Assembly: GCA_963715565.1 (NCBI GenBank)
Contig: OY970256.1
Coordinates: forward strand, 2,604,001-2,668,000
DNA from: JACVRN01 sp963715565
GTDB lineage: Bacteria > Acidobacteriota > Blastocatellia > Pyrinomonadales > Pyrinomonadaceae
Direction: 5' to 3'
Length of the DNA: 64,000 nt
Below, one piece after another: positions 7,568 through 16,507 of the stretch; within the stretch, counting starts at the first letter, position 1; the number at the start of each line of letters is the position of its first letter. Both the position numbers and the translations under genes were made by a program. The notes beneath the pieces are model-generated. The model saw only the letters and a program-made list of their open reading frames with translations. It was not told the DNA's origin and did not search any database.

Positions 7568-7583
7568 AATATTTTTCATCCCA

Positions 7584-7663
7584 AAGGGGGAGCGCGTCGC
7601 CCGCAATGCGCCAGACGAGCGGCCCGTGTGCCTGTGCGCTCCATCCAAACGGCTGAACGAATG
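7584..7663 (+). ncRNA. Possible structured RNA or 3' UTR upstream of a terminator
   Basis: This non-coding stretch has complementary ends. GGAGCGC near 7589 pairs with GCGCTCC near 7636, and small GC-rich internal helices are possible. It is followed by a clear intrinsic terminator. It does not match tRNA, SRP RNA, 6S RNA or a riboswitch that I recognise. It may simply be the tail of the RodZ-like mRNA. Confidence 0.25.
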
Positions 7664-7692
7664 ATGCCCGCTTCATGTGCGGGCATTCTTAT
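7664..7692 (+). terminator. Intrinsic terminator after the RodZ-like gene
   Basis: The 8-bp stem ATGCCCGC / GCGGGCAT with the 7-nt loop TTCATGT is followed by TCTTATTTT. Confidence 0.8.
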
Positions 7693-7708
7693 TTTATACT
7701 GGTCACGA

Positions 7709-7792
7709 AGTCCCAAATCCCAAGTCCCAAGTCCCAAGTCAAAGACAGGCTCTTTGTTTTGACTTTGGACTTGAGACTTGGGACTTGGGACT
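7709..7792. repeat. Heptamer hairpin, family C (CCCAAGT units)
   Basis: The left arm is CCCAAAT CCCAAGT CCCAAGT CCCAAGT. The right arm is ACTTTGG ACTTGAG ACTTGGG ACTTGGG. The loop is centred on AAAGACAGGCTCTTTG. It ends just before the guaB ribosome-binding site. It is the only copy of this family in the window. Confidence 0.9.
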
Positions 7793-7812
7793 AATAAGGA
7801 GTTAAGACCATC

Positions 7813-9279
7813 ATGATTACGCCCGATTTGCAGGAAGGCTTGACCTTCGACGACGTTCTTTTAAGTCCGGCTCGCTCGGACGTGCTTCCCAACGAGACGG
7901 ACACTTCGACGCAGTTTACGCGCGGCATACGTTTACAGATTCCGCTCTGCTCGTCCGCGATGGACACGGTGACGGAAGCCGCGCTCGCCATCGCGCTGGC
8001 GCAGCAGGGCGGCATCGGCGTCATACACAAGAACATGTCCATAGAGCGTCAGGCCGAAGAAGTGGACAAGGTAAAGCGCTCGGAGTCGGGCATGATTGTT
8101 GACCCGGTGACGATACGGCCCGACAGGCCCGTGCGCGATGCGCTCGGCGTCATGCAGCGTTATCACATCAGCGGCGTCCCAGTGGTTGACGAAGACGGCC
8201 ACCTAGTGGGCATCATCACCAACCGCGACCTGCGCTTTGAGACGCGCTTTGACATCCCCGTCTCGGAAGTGATGACGCCGCAGCCGCTCGTCACAGTCCC
8301 CGTCGGCACGACGCTCGAACAGGCCAAGGCCGTCTTACAAAAACATCGCATCGAAAAACTCCTCGTCGTAGACGGCGACAAACACATTAAAGGTCTCATC
8401 ACGGTCAAGGACATACAGAAGGCCATCAAGTATCCGAACGCAGCGAAGGACGACCTCGGGCGCTTGCGCGTCGCCGCAGCCATCGGTGCGACGGGCGATT
8501 TTCGCGAGCGCGCTGATGCGCTGATTGAAGCCCGCGCGGATTGTTTAGTTATCGACACGGCGCACGGCCATTCGTCGCGCGTCATAGAAGCCGTGCGCGA
8601 AATCAAGCGTCGCTATCCCGAAACGCAGCTCGTCGCGGGCAACGTCGGCACGACCGAAGGCACGCGCGAATTGATTGACGCGGGCGTTGATGCCGTCAAG
8701 ATTGGCATAGGACCGGGCAGTATTTGTACTACGCGCGTGGTGACGGGCGCGGGCGTGCCGCAGATGACGGCGATTCAATCGGCTGTCAAGGCTGCGCGCG
8801 GGAGTGGTGTTCCGATTATCTCCGACGGCGGCGTGAAATTTTCGGGCGACGTGGCGAAGGCTATCGCGGCGGGCGCTGATGTAGTGATGATCGGCTCGCT
8901 CTTTGCGGGCACGGAAGAGGCTCCGGGCGAAGTCATTCTTTATCAGGGACGCTCTTTCAAATCCTATCGCGGCATGGGCTCCATCGGCGCGATGCGCGAG
9001 GGCTCGCGCGACCGCTACTCACAGGAAGACACGCTCTCCGAATCCAAGCTCGTGCCCGAAGGGATAGAAGGACGCGTCCCCTATCGCGGCACGCTCGCAG
9101 ACATGGTGACGCAACTCATCGGCGGCCTGCGCTCCGGCATGGGCTACACGGGCTGTCGCACCATCCCAGAGTTTCAGGAGAAGACGCGCTTCATACGCAT
9201 CACCACAGCGGGCCTGCGCGAATCGCACGTTCACGACGTTATCATCACCAAGGAAGCGCCAAACTATCGTTTGGAATAG
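7813..9279 (+). CDS. guaB: IMP dehydrogenase
   Basis: A 488-residue protein that oxidises IMP to XMP with NAD+, the committed step of GMP synthesis. The N-terminal barrel starts with LTFDDVLLSPARSDVLP. Residues about 95-205 are the paired CBS domains (VTIRPDRPVRDALGVMQRYH, then LITVKDIQKAIKYPNAA). The catalytic loop GIGPGSICTTR places the nucleophile at Cys305, and the mobile flap is in the YRGMGSIGAM region. Full length and a classical GuaB. AAGGAG lies 11 nt before the ATG. Confidence 0.98.
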   Translation: MITPDLQEGLTFDDVLLSPARSDVLPNETDTSTQFTRGIRLQIPLCSSAMDTVTEAALAIALAQQGGIGVIHKNMSIERQAEEVDKVKRSESGMIVDPVTIRPDRPVRDALGVMQRYHISGVPVVDEDGHLVGIITNRDLRFETRFDIPVSEVMTPQPLVTVPVGTTLEQAKAVLQKHRIEKLLVVDGDKHIKGLITVKDIQKAIKYPNAAKDDLGRLRVAAAIGATGDFRERADALIEARADCLVIDTAHGHSSRVIEAVREIKRRYPETQLVAGNVGTTEGTRELIDAGVDAVKIGIGPGSICTTRVVTGAGVPQMTAIQSAVKAARGSGVPIISDGGVKFSGDVAKAIAAGADVVMIGSLFAGTEEAPGEVILYQGRSFKSYRGMGSIGAMREGSRDRYSQEDTLSESKLVPEGIEGRVPYRGTLADMVTQLIGGLRSGMGYTGCRTIPEFQEKTRFIRITTAGLRESHVHDVIITKEAPNYRLE

Positions 9280-9342
9280 GAAAGAGGCCCGCGGGCATTT
9301 CTATCTTCTCACGTCGTCCAGCGCTCTCGCGCGCATGATTTC

Positions 9343-9358
9343 TCCGACACGTGTCGGA
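9343..9358. promoter_or_regulatory. Perfect 16-bp palindrome upstream of the lipid kinase gene
   Basis: TCCGACACGTGTCGGA is a perfect palindrome. It is followed within 12 bp by a related half (GGTGTCGGG). It sits about 100 bp upstream of the 9455 gene and could be an operator. No regulator is adjacent. Confidence 0.4.
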
Positions 9359-9454
9359 CACGTCTGAGGTGTCGGGCTGACCTTCGCGTTTCTCATCAAT
9401 AGTTAAATTAACCCCAGCTCGCTTGGCATTTAATTTGCCATCAGTGATACTGAA

Positions 9455-10357
9455 ATGAAGATGGCCGAGCGTAAAGTAGTCTTGATTGCCAACCCGAATG
9501 CTGGGCGCGGAGGTGCGCGCAGGAAGCGGGACATCGCTACCTTTTGTGAGCGTCTTAAGGCGAGCGGTGTGGAAGTCGCGTTGATGGAAACATCCGCGCC
9601 GAATGATGCTACGCGGCTTGCGGCGCAGGCGGCACAGAATGGCGGCGGCGACATAATTGTTTCGGGCGGCGATGGAACGCTCAACGAGGCGCTACAGGGT
9701 CTCGCCGGAACAAAGGCGCGGCTGGGCATCTGGGCGAGCGGTACGGCGAATGTTTTGGCGCGTGAGCTTCAATTGCCTTTGAACGCGGCGGGCGCGGCAG
9801 ACGTAGTCGCGCGCGGAGCGTCTAGACGCATACACGTGGGCACAGCGACGGTGGAAGCAACGGGCGAGCGGCGCTACTTTTTTCTGATGGCGGGAATCGG
9901 TCTTGATGCTTCGGTGGTGCAGCATGTAAATCCGCGTTTGAAGCGTCGCGTAGGCAAGGGCGCGTTCTGGGCTTCGGGGCTCGCTCATCTGGCACACTGG
10001 CGGCCAGAGCCCTTCGAGGTAGAAGTGGAAGGACAAATTTTCACGGCGACGTTTGCGGCCATCGGCAAGTCCTCGCGCTACGGCGGCGATTTAGCCATCA
10101 CGCCGCGCGCTCGCCTTGAAGAGCCTGATTTTGAAATCTGTTTGATTAACTCGCAGAGCCGCCTGCGTTACCTGCATCTACTCTCACACGCCATGCGCGG
10201 CGGCGCAGGCATTGATCGTCCCGGCGTCACCTACCTGCGCACGACGCGCGCACGCGCCACGGGCAAAGCCTTTGTGCAGGTTGACGGCGAAATCCTCGGA
10301 GAGCTTCCAATGAATTTCGAGATAGCTCCCTTTTCAATCGACGTGATAGTTCCTTAA
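9455..10357 (+). CDS. Diacylglycerol kinase-family lipid kinase
   Basis: A 300-residue protein of the DAGK catalytic family (YegS/DgkB/BmrU type). These enzymes use ATP to phosphorylate diacylglycerol or related lipids at the inner membrane face. Visible motifs are the N-terminal LIANPNAGRGGARRKRD, the nucleotide loop SGGDGTLNEALQGL near residues 69-82 and WASGTANVLARELQLP. The lid region (MAGIGLDASVVQHV) and C-terminal beta domain (QVDGEILGELPMNFEI) are complete. The exact lipid cannot be read from sequence. An alternative ATG lies two codons downstream. It converges on the protease gene at 10599. Confidence 0.9.
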   Translation: MKMAERKVVLIANPNAGRGGARRKRDIATFCERLKASGVEVALMETSAPNDATRLAAQAAQNGGGDIIVSGGDGTLNEALQGLAGTKARLGIWASGTANVLARELQLPLNAAGAADVVARGASRRIHVGTATVEATGERRYFFLMAGIGLDASVVQHVNPRLKRRVGKGAFWASGLAHLAHWRPEPFEVEVEGQIFTATFAAIGKSSRYGGDLAITPRARLEEPDFEICLINSQSRLRYLHLLSHAMRGGAGIDRPGVTYLRTTRARATGKAFVQVDGEILGELPMNFEIAPFSIDVIVP

Positions 10358-10395
10358 AGACAAATGTTTGCAGATAAGCGAGGTTTAATGTTCTG

Positions 10396-10597
10396 AGCCC
10401 CGCAAGGGGCGGAATAAAATAGCCCACGGCGTAAGCCGTGGGGATAAGTGACGAATAAATATAGAGAGCCCCTGAAAGGGGCGAAAGAATTTTACGCTCT
10501 GATTTCTTTCGCCCCTTTCAGGGGCTCTTTGACTTTTGAATGCTGCTTATTCCCACGGCTCACGCCGTGGGCTATTTTATTCCGCCCCTCCGGGGCT
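10396..10597. repeat. 202-bp near-perfect inverted repeat (family G, copy 2)
   Basis: Both ends are AGCCCC..GGGGCGGAATAAAATAGCCCACGGC in opposite orientation. The centre is a second inverted pair, GAGAGCCCCTGAAAGGGGCGAAAGA. It fills the gap between two convergent genes, so it may act as a bidirectional terminator. It ends 1 bp before the stop codon of the protease gene. Confidence 0.9.
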
Positions 10598-10598
10598 T

Positions 10599-12224
10599 TT
10601 ATTTTTTGATAAAGGCGATGCGCCGGTCCGGATAATTGAAGACGATGGTGAAGACGGAGAGGAACTCGCGCCCGATTACCCCGGCCCCGCCTTCGCGGCT
10701 GAAGCCCGCGATTCTAAAGCCTGCACGCGGATTACGGAACCTGTGACCGGCCAGCTCGAACCATTCAATATTGCCCGTCGCCGTCCTGTACGTTCCGCCA
10801 GCGCCGACGCCCGTCTCCTCTTTGACCGTGCGGCCTTCGAGCAGCTTTTCGTCCTTGATAAATTTATCGTAGAAAGTGACCGTGCCCGTGTAGCCGGTGT
10901 CCAGCTGAAAGAGCCCTTCGCGATTGCCTTCCATGCGACAGACGACAGCGGGCGTGAGGTCTATATAAGAAAGCTCCTGCCAGCGACCGCGCGGGAGTTT
11001 GTAGCTCGTGGGATCGTAGACGGCGATTTTCTGACCGCCGCCCGAAACCTCTACGACTGCACGCGCAAAGAGCGGATAGCCTACGAGACCCGCGCGCTTC
11101 TCTCCCGGCGGCGCGTTTCTGTCCGACAAATCCGTTGCCAGGTAAACAGGATTTTTGTAAGTCACGCGGCCAAGCTGAAAAGTCTTTCCCTGACGAATGG
11201 TCACTTCCTGCGCTCGTCCGTCCGCGCCCCTTGTTTGCGACCGACCGAGCACGGGCATCTTCAGCTCGTCCGCCACGCGCGTATCAATGTGCATGGCGTC
11301 CGCTCCGGTATCGAAGTGAAACCAGCCCATGTCGCGCCCGTCAATCAGTGGTCGCACGTAATAATGCCCCGGCGAATCCGCCGAGAATGGCACGCCTTGA
11401 GCGATGCGCAATTCAGCCGGAAGCGTGTTGTCGAACACGGTGTCCGCCGGAAGAGGCGGAACGGCAAACTGCGTGCTTTGAGCCGCCGTTATTTCCGCGA
11501 TCGATTTGACCTCGAACTCGGAATCGGAGCCGCGATAATTAACATTGATGCGTTGAGGAAAACGAAAGCCGAGGCGCTCCTGATAATCCTTGAAAGTGAC
11601 TGTGTACGGGCCTCTTTCGTATTCGACGACGAGCGTAGTCGGCAACCATGTCATACGGTCTATAAAAATTTTAGCGCCGACCAGCCCGCGCTTCACGCCG
11701 AACGAGAGAGCGACCTGCTTGTCGTTTGTCTCTGCGGGCAGGAGGGCGAAGACAAGCGGCGCTCGCTCGTCCAGCCACCAGCCGCTTCTGACCCACGCCG
11801 GAATCAGAAGCTTTTCGCGCAGGCGTTGCGGCAAAGGAGCGCGCAATCCAGTGCGGTCGGCCTGCCAGCCGTATCTCCCATCAAAAATCACCGGCCTGTT
11901 ATTAGACGGCTTTGATTCTTCTCTGAACTCGCCGCCAGAGCCGAGCATCAGCGTTCTGGCATCACCCGGCTTTCCACCCTTTGAAGCTTCGGCTTCTTCG
12001 ACGATGAACCCATGCTTCAAACGCTTCTGCCTGTCATGCCCGACCGCTTTACGCACATTCGATAAGACCTTCGCCACCGTCAAATCACTGGCGGTTTGCT
12101 GTCGAGTCGTATGCAAGGCCACGCCGGAATAGGTTTGAGAAAAGAGCAGCGCTACACAAACGGCGACGACGCAGGACCGAAGACGTAGCCCGCTCAAGCC
12201 GCGCGAAGTTTCAAGATGTGCCAT
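10599..12224 (-). CDS. Exported protein with two retropepsin-like aspartic protease domains
   Basis: A 541-residue protein from the ATG at 12222-12224, which gives a plausible signal peptide (CVVAVCVALLFSQTYSG). Upstream in-frame sequence is not signal-like. Residues about 40-280 form a beta-rich domain like those of outer-membrane lipoprotein-sorting proteins. Two aspartic-protease-like units follow, with active-site motifs FDTGAD near residue 303 and LDTGYTG near 441. Retropepsins act as dimers of one DTG unit each, so two units in one chain could form an intramolecular pair. Proteolytic activity is inference. It neighbours the SGNH hydrolase gene on the same strand. Confidence 0.8.
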   Translation of the reverse strand: MAHLETSRGLSGLRLRSCVVAVCVALLFSQTYSGVALHTTRQQTASDLTVAKVLSNVRKAVGHDRQKRLKHGFIVEEAEASKGGKPGDARTLMLGSGGEFREESKPSNNRPVIFDGRYGWQADRTGLRAPLPQRLREKLLIPAWVRSGWWLDERAPLVFALLPAETNDKQVALSFGVKRGLVGAKIFIDRMTWLPTTLVVEYERGPYTVTFKDYQERLGFRFPQRINVNYRGSDSEFEVKSIAEITAAQSTQFAVPPLPADTVFDNTLPAELRIAQGVPFSADSPGHYYVRPLIDGRDMGWFHFDTGADAMHIDTRVADELKMPVLGRSQTRGADGRAQEVTIRQGKTFQLGRVTYKNPVYLATDLSDRNAPPGEKRAGLVGYPLFARAVVEVSGGGQKIAVYDPTSYKLPRGRWQELSYIDLTPAVVCRMEGNREGLFQLDTGYTGTVTFYDKFIKDEKLLEGRTVKEETGVGAGGTYRTATGNIEWFELAGHRFRNPRAGFRIAGFSREGGAGVIGREFLSVFTIVFNYPDRRIAFIKK

Positions 12225-12361
12225 CGGATTATCCCTCGCCTGAAATAATATCAGGTCAGTCAGCCAGTGTAAGGGTCTCGCGGCTAAAGGTGCGCCGCGT
12301 ATTCCGCTTGAGCGGCCCGTGGGGCTTCGTGCTAATTCTCTGATAATTACTTCGCCATCAA

Positions 12362-13666
12362 TCACAGTCCGCCCTGACAGAGTCTGTTTGTGATTAACTC
12401 TCCGGCCAGTTGATGTCCGGCTTCGTTCCAGTGCCCGTTGCCTCTATCGCTCCCGAACCCGTGCAGGAACGCTCCCGTCTTATCTGCATAAACTTGCATC
12501 GGCTCTGCCAGATCAAGAAAGGCAAACTGCTCGCGCTCGGCCAGAGCCTGTAAGCGGCGGTTGGGATAATAGAGGTCTTCGACGCCGATGCGTTTGATCA
12601 AAGCATCGCGGACGGGCTTGTTCGGGTAAACCTGTATGTCCGTGCTGATGGCGACGACCAGAAATTGAGCCCCGCCCTGTTTGACCTCGTCACGCATCTC
12701 GGTGACGAGCCCTTCCGTCACGCGCCATGCTTCGCTCCAATCGTTGTCCACGGGTGCGCGGTAAATCATGTTATTGAAACCAATCTCTTCGGCCAGAACC
12801 TTGGCGGTTACGGGCTGCTGTGTTTGCGTAGCTTGCGTAGAGGCCGTGTTTGCCGTTTGAGGTTGAGCGGCTGCCGCGCGCTGCGCCCGCCACGTAGAGA
12901 TTCTGGTGCGCAGCGCGAAATGAGCATGATGAATAAGCTGCATCAGGCGCGAAGAGTCTCGCAGGAAGCGTCCAAACTTATTGAGCCGTGAATCCTGCCA
13001 GTGGTACGTGGACGAATCCCTGAACGAAGCATCGTAAGTGAGCTTGCCGTCCTGATAAACGAAATAGGGAATCTCTTCCGTCCGCTTGAGCGGGCGATAA
13101 TTGTCTACGATGTCGTTGTAGGTGGTGACGGCAAGGACGACTATGTCGGGCGAATAGGCCCAGACCTGTTGACGCAAAGTGAGCAATTCCTGCGCGGTGC
13201 TGTAGCCTCCGATACCAAAGTTGATGACCTCTACCTTTTTTCCGGGGAAGGCATCGCACGCCTGTAGCTTCTGCTCCATCACGGCCCAGAAGGTTTTGTC
13301 CATCTCGACCTGCCGTGCCTCCGCGAACGAATCTCCGAGCACGGCGATACGCACGGTGTCTGCGGGTTTCGTCTTTTGATGCTCACGGTCGCGCAAGCCC
13401 TCGCTATTAATCCGTATGTAAACTTTGTTCTCGACCCAGAACCAGCCTTCAACAAGGGGGCGCGGCGCATAGCCCCTGTAATAATCGGTGGTATAAAAAA
13501 TCGGGTACGAATAATTGATGACGCGCAAAATTATCTCGGCCATTAGGCAGCCCATCAAGAGCCCCATCAGCATCAACAATAATTTCGCGTAGAGACGTCG
13601 TCGTCTTCCCTTCTGCTTTATCTCTTTGGAATTGACGCTCGCGGCGTGAGTGATTGTTTCGGCCAT
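12362..13666 (-). CDS. Membrane-anchored SGNH/GDSL hydrolase
   Basis: A 434-residue protein. A basic N-terminus (KQKGRRRRLYAK) precedes one membrane helix (about residues 26-50). The SGNH domain follows, with nucleophile Ser113 in LGDSFAEA, NFGIGGYSTAQE as the Gly block and the C-terminal His in GNGHWNEAGH. The family includes esterases and O-acetyl transfer or removal enzymes acting on cell-surface glycans. Orientation suggests a periplasmic catalytic domain. A Thr/Gln-rich insert (ANTASTQATQTQQPV) sits mid-chain. The substrate is unknown. Confidence 0.85.
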   Translation of the reverse strand: MAETITHAASVNSKEIKQKGRRRRLYAKLLLMLMGLLMGCLMAEIILRVINYSYPIFYTTDYYRGYAPRPLVEGWFWVENKVYIRINSEGLRDREHQKTKPADTVRIAVLGDSFAEARQVEMDKTFWAVMEQKLQACDAFPGKKVEVINFGIGGYSTAQELLTLRQQVWAYSPDIVVLAVTTYNDIVDNYRPLKRTEEIPYFVYQDGKLTYDASFRDSSTYHWQDSRLNKFGRFLRDSSRLMQLIHHAHFALRTRISTWRAQRAAAAQPQTANTASTQATQTQQPVTAKVLAEEIGFNNMIYRAPVDNDWSEAWRVTEGLVTEMRDEVKQGGAQFLVVAISTDIQVYPNKPVRDALIKRIGVEDLYYPNRRLQALAEREQFAFLDLAEPMQVYADKTGAFLHGFGSDRGNGHWNEAGHQLAGELITNRLCQGGL

Positions 13667-13747
13667 TGGCTAGTGTGTTTATCTCAACTCGCGCAAAATT
13701 TCCTGCGACCATCTCGCGCACCCTACAGGTCTCAAACCTTATCCCGC

Positions 13748-14029
13748 TTATTGCTGCTCCGCCGCCTCTTTGACGCGATGCGTCAGCCCGCTCAGATACC
13801 TGTTGCGATAGCCTTCAATCAGGTTCTGCACGTTATTCTCCAACTCGCTTTCGGAGACGCCCGTAGCAAACAGAGCGGACTTCTGAAGATCAATCAAAGC
13901 CATGAGCATCGCTTTGACCTCAATCAACTCGGTCGCAATAATTGAGAACGCTTCGGAAGTGGATTTGCTGCTGTCCAACAGCGCGTGCATATCCCCGGAA
14001 ACCATGGGTTCATTTTCCTGACGAGCCAT
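13748..14029 (-). CDS. Small helical hypothetical protein
   Basis: A 93-residue protein predicted to be nearly all helix (SSKSTSEAFSIIATELIEV, then KAMLMALIDLQKSALFATG). No family is recognised. GAGGGGG lies about 7 nt before the ATG, which supports translation. It has no signal peptide or membrane segment. It lies 81 bp upstream of the SGNH hydrolase gene on the same strand and may be co-transcribed with it. Confidence 0.65.
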   Translation of the reverse strand: MARQENEPMVSGDMHALLDSSKSTSEAFSIIATELIEVKAMLMALIDLQKSALFATGVSESELENNVQNLIEGYRNRYLSGLTHRVKEAAEQQ

Positions 14030-14162
14030 GTCTTACCCCCTCGATTCGGTAAATTTATTTATCTGACGAGCGCGAGCTAAAATTTATCAGAATAGAAGGA
14101 CATTGGATAGCGTTGGAAGGAGAGGCCGGAGCGAAAGCTTGCGACTCACGAATCAATCGCGG

Positions 14163-14519
14163 CTACTGCCCGAAGAAGCCGGGGTCCATTAGATACCAGT
14201 TGACGAGTCCCGCCACGAGCCCGATGCCAAACACCACGAGCGCGATAATCTTGTCTACGGTTGTCTCGGGCTTCCCGCCTTTCGCCGGAAACAACAGGAG
14301 GAAGAACCCGCCTATCAAACCCACAGGCCCGAAGGCTGCCAGTCTTAAAGAGTAGCTGCCTTCAGTTTTCAATTGATGCCAGTTGTAACAGGTCAATCCG
14401 CCAAAGACTAGGATGATGATTACCGCCAGCAGGCGAGTTTTCAGATAACGCACGAACACTTCTCCTCTAACCGTCGCAACGGCGCGCGCTTTGATGAAAT
14501 AGCTTCGAGGCACGGCCAT
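14163..14519 (-). CDS. Small multi-helix membrane protein, coupled to the upstream gene
   Basis: A 118-residue protein with about three hydrophobic segments (LLAVIIILVFGGLTCY, LAAFGPVGLIGGFFLLLFP and IIALVVFGIGLVAGLVNWYL). The ATG at 14517-14519 begins one base after the TAA of the upstream gene (14521-14523), typical of translational coupling. An in-frame GTG near residue 23 (VRYLKTRLLAV) is an alternative start. No family is recognised. Confidence 0.65.
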   Translation of the reverse strand: MAVPRSYFIKARAVATVRGEVFVRYLKTRLLAVIIILVFGGLTCYNWHQLKTEGSYSLRLAAFGPVGLIGGFFLLLFPAKGGKPETTVDKIIALVVFGIGLVAGLVNWYLMDPGFFGQ

Positions 14520-14520
14520 T

Positions 14521-14973
14521 TTAATCGCCGTCGAGCAAAAAGATTGTCTTGATGTAGGGAGACCCGTTGCGATAGCCGTAAGTGATTTTGTGCAGGTACA
14601 AGTGATTGTGCAGGATGCCGCCGTCGAAATTGAAAGTGCAAACGCCCCGGCGGCATTGCAGGAGCGGTCGCGTCTCTCTGAAGGGAGTGCCGTCTTCCCT
14701 TTCCATACTCCTGAGCCAGCGGTCGCCCTCGGCCAGCGTCCTGAACTGTTTGACCTCGCGATGATCTTCATTCAGGGAGTGTTCAATCTCAATTCTCACA
14801 CGCCCCTGAAAGGGACGCGAGCGGTCGAGCCGTCGCAGGGCTTTCGCATCGTAAGCCACGGACAGCTTCTCTACAAGCTGCTCGATAGTCTCTCTTCTGG
14901 CGGGCGATGCCGGATAAGACGTTGACGAAAGAAGCAACAGGATGAGCAGGGCGGTGGCAGCAAGCTTTTTCAT
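14521..14973 (-). CDS. Exported hypothetical protein
   Basis: A 150-residue protein. The ATG at 14971-14973 opens a clear signal peptide (MKKLAATALLILLLLSSTSYPASPA); the open frame upstream is not signal-like. The mature part has two cysteines close together (LLQCRRGVCTFNF), which could form a disulfide, and a C-terminal YLHKITYGYRNGSPYIKTI beta-like segment. No family is recognised. It appears to form a two-gene unit with the membrane protein that follows. Confidence 0.7.
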   Translation of the reverse strand: MKKLAATALLILLLLSSTSYPASPARRETIEQLVEKLSVAYDAKALRRLDRSRPFQGRVRIEIEHSLNEDHREVKQFRTLAEGDRWLRSMEREDGTPFRETRPLLQCRRGVCTFNFDGGILHNHLYLHKITYGYRNGSPYIKTIFLLDGD

Positions 14974-15103
14974 TTCTTTGTCCAACTCAAGCGCGAACGG
15001 ATTCGCGCTTCGTGCGTGGAATCGTTTATCACTCTCCTTGATGCTGCCGGTTGACGCTTTTTGCTTAGAGCGTGTCTCGCACACACGCGCGCGCGTTCGA
15101 GCT

Positions 15104-15703
15104 TTAGTACTTCATCTGTACGACCTTGGCTTTCCCTTTAGCGTAGACGGTGACGATGAAAAGATCGTCAAACTTTTTCTCATCAATCACAGGGACGACG
15201 TCACCGCCGAGCATCCTGATGACCTCGGGCACGGTATTGCTGTGGCCTATGACAAGCGCGGTATCTCCGGCCCGCTCGTAAATCTTGTTGGTGATTTCGG
15301 CTATGGATTGTTCTGAAACTTCTCTGGGGTTCGACGGCTTCATCTTGAGCGGGATGGAGGCGGCTGTCAGGCCGAGCTGTTTAGCCAGAGGCTCTCCGGT
15401 CTGCTGCGCGCGCAGAAATTGCGACGTGTAGACGGCCTTGATTCCCGAGCCGCCGAGCATCCGCGCCAACAAGAGCGAGCGCGCCTTGCCAAGCTCATTC
15501 AGCGGCGGGTCTTCGCGCGGGGCATCAGCCTTTTCTGCGTGGCGAATCAGAAAAACGGTCGTGACTTTGAAGTCTTCCGCGTAAGGCGATTTCGTTTCGG
15601 CCCGCGACGCGGCAGACGGCACGAGTAGAATCACGACCGTTGCAAGCAACAGTGTGGCGAGGCTGCGCGCCGGAAGCCGTCGCCTCAAGAGAAAAGTTTT
15701 CAT
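15104..15703 (-). CDS. Exported histidine phosphatase superfamily protein
   Basis: A 199-residue protein with a signal peptide (residues 1-35). It has the histidine-phosphatase catalytic motif FLIRHAEKAD, with phospho-accepting His55. The second catalytic His is in VIGHSNTVPEVI, and the acid/base region is in YTSQFLRAQQTGEPL. The mature core is about 160 residues, the size of SixA or short PGM-like phosphatases. Export suggests it acts on periplasmic phosphoesters. AAGGAGA lies 11 nt upstream of the ATG. Confidence 0.9.
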   Translation of the reverse strand: MKTFLLRRRLPARSLATLLLATVVILLVPSAASRAETKSPYAEDFKVTTVFLIRHAEKADAPREDPPLNELGKARSLLLARMLGGSGIKAVYTSQFLRAQQTGEPLAKQLGLTAASIPLKMKPSNPREVSEQSIAEITNKIYERAGDTALVIGHSNTVPEVIRMLGGDVVPVIDEKKFDDLFIVTVYAKGKAKVVQMKY

Positions 15704-15806
15704 CCTGAAAGTGGTCTCCTTAAATTAATCCGGTCTTCGAGCTTGATTGCTACGGGCTCTCGGCGTTTCAAGTTTAGCGCCGTCTTCATCTAAACCGTCA
15801 GTGTTC

Positions 15807-16280
15807 TTACTCATCCCTGTGCACGATGTATTGTGTCGCGTGCGGCATCTCTCTGATCGCTTCGCGCAGGAAGGATGGATAGAGCGCCAGGTTTCTCAAA
15901 TCTTCCAGAGGATGCCAATGGAAAATAAGGGGCAGGCCATTCTCGTCTCCCACAAACGGCTCGTTCCGGTCTTTAAGATGAGAGTCATCCGGCAGCGAGA
16001 CATGGAAATAGAATGCTATCTCGTGATACGGCTCATCCCTGTAACTAAAAAAATTCTCCACTACCCAGACGAGCCTGCCGACTTCGACGGAGACATCCAG
16101 TTCTTCGGCCAGTTCGCGAGCCAGAGCGAGGTTCGCAGGTTCGCCGAACTCGACGCGCCCGCCCGGCAAAGTCCAGAAGTTCTCATCCTCGGCGCGATGT
16201 ATCAGCAAGCGTTGCCGGTCAATCACGACGCCGACGGTGCGGCAGTTAAAACGTCCTAATGAGTGTTTGAAGGTCAGCAT
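15807..16280 (-). CDS. Nudix hydrolase
   Basis: A 157-residue protein with a complete Nudix box (GGRVEFGEPANLALARELAE then EL), which binds Mg2+ and cleaves nucleoside diphosphates linked to another moiety. Upstream are the typical first strand (CRTVGVVIDRQRLLIHRAE) and FWTLPGGR. The ATG at 16278-16280 (MLTFKHSLGRF) matches the usual start of this subgroup. In-frame starts at 16316 and 16334 are possible. The substrate cannot be read from sequence. Confidence 0.85.
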   Translation of the reverse strand: MLTFKHSLGRFNCRTVGVVIDRQRLLIHRAEDENFWTLPGGRVEFGEPANLALARELAEELDVSVEVGRLVWVVENFFSYRDEPYHEIAFYFHVSLPDDSHLKDRNEPFVGDENGLPLIFHWHPLEDLRNLALYPSFLREAIREMPHATQYIVHRDE

Positions 16281-16370
16281 CAAGTCTTCGATAGCGCTGT
16301 CGAGAGCATAAAGCATTCCGGCGGCGTGTAACAAGATGAGGATGAAAGGGATGCTATCGGGTGAAAGCTT

Positions 16371-16466
16371 TCACCGCAGAGACGCAGAGATGTCGCGGAG
16401 TTAACGCAGAGAGTTGAAATGTTTTTCTCTGCGCCCCCTCTGCGCTCTCTGCGTCTCTACGGTGAG
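16371..16466. repeat. Hairpin repeat, family F copy 1 (ACGCAGAG units)
   Basis: TCACCGCAGAGACGCAGAGA on the left is mirrored by TCTCTGCGTCTCTACGGTGA on the right. The second copy is at 41371-41464. The unit is 8-9 bp rather than 7. It lies between the Nudix and VWFA-domain genes, both on the minus strand. Confidence 0.85.
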
Positions 16467-16507
16467 TTTTATTTGAAACTGACCTACTACTAGATTTTCT
16501 GAAGCCG

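Noticed and set aside
10536..11915. Long plus-strand open frame (459 codons) opposite the retropepsin-like gene
   Set aside because: It mirrors the GC-rich minus-strand gene, has no recognisable domain and begins in a repeat. It is an antisense shadow.
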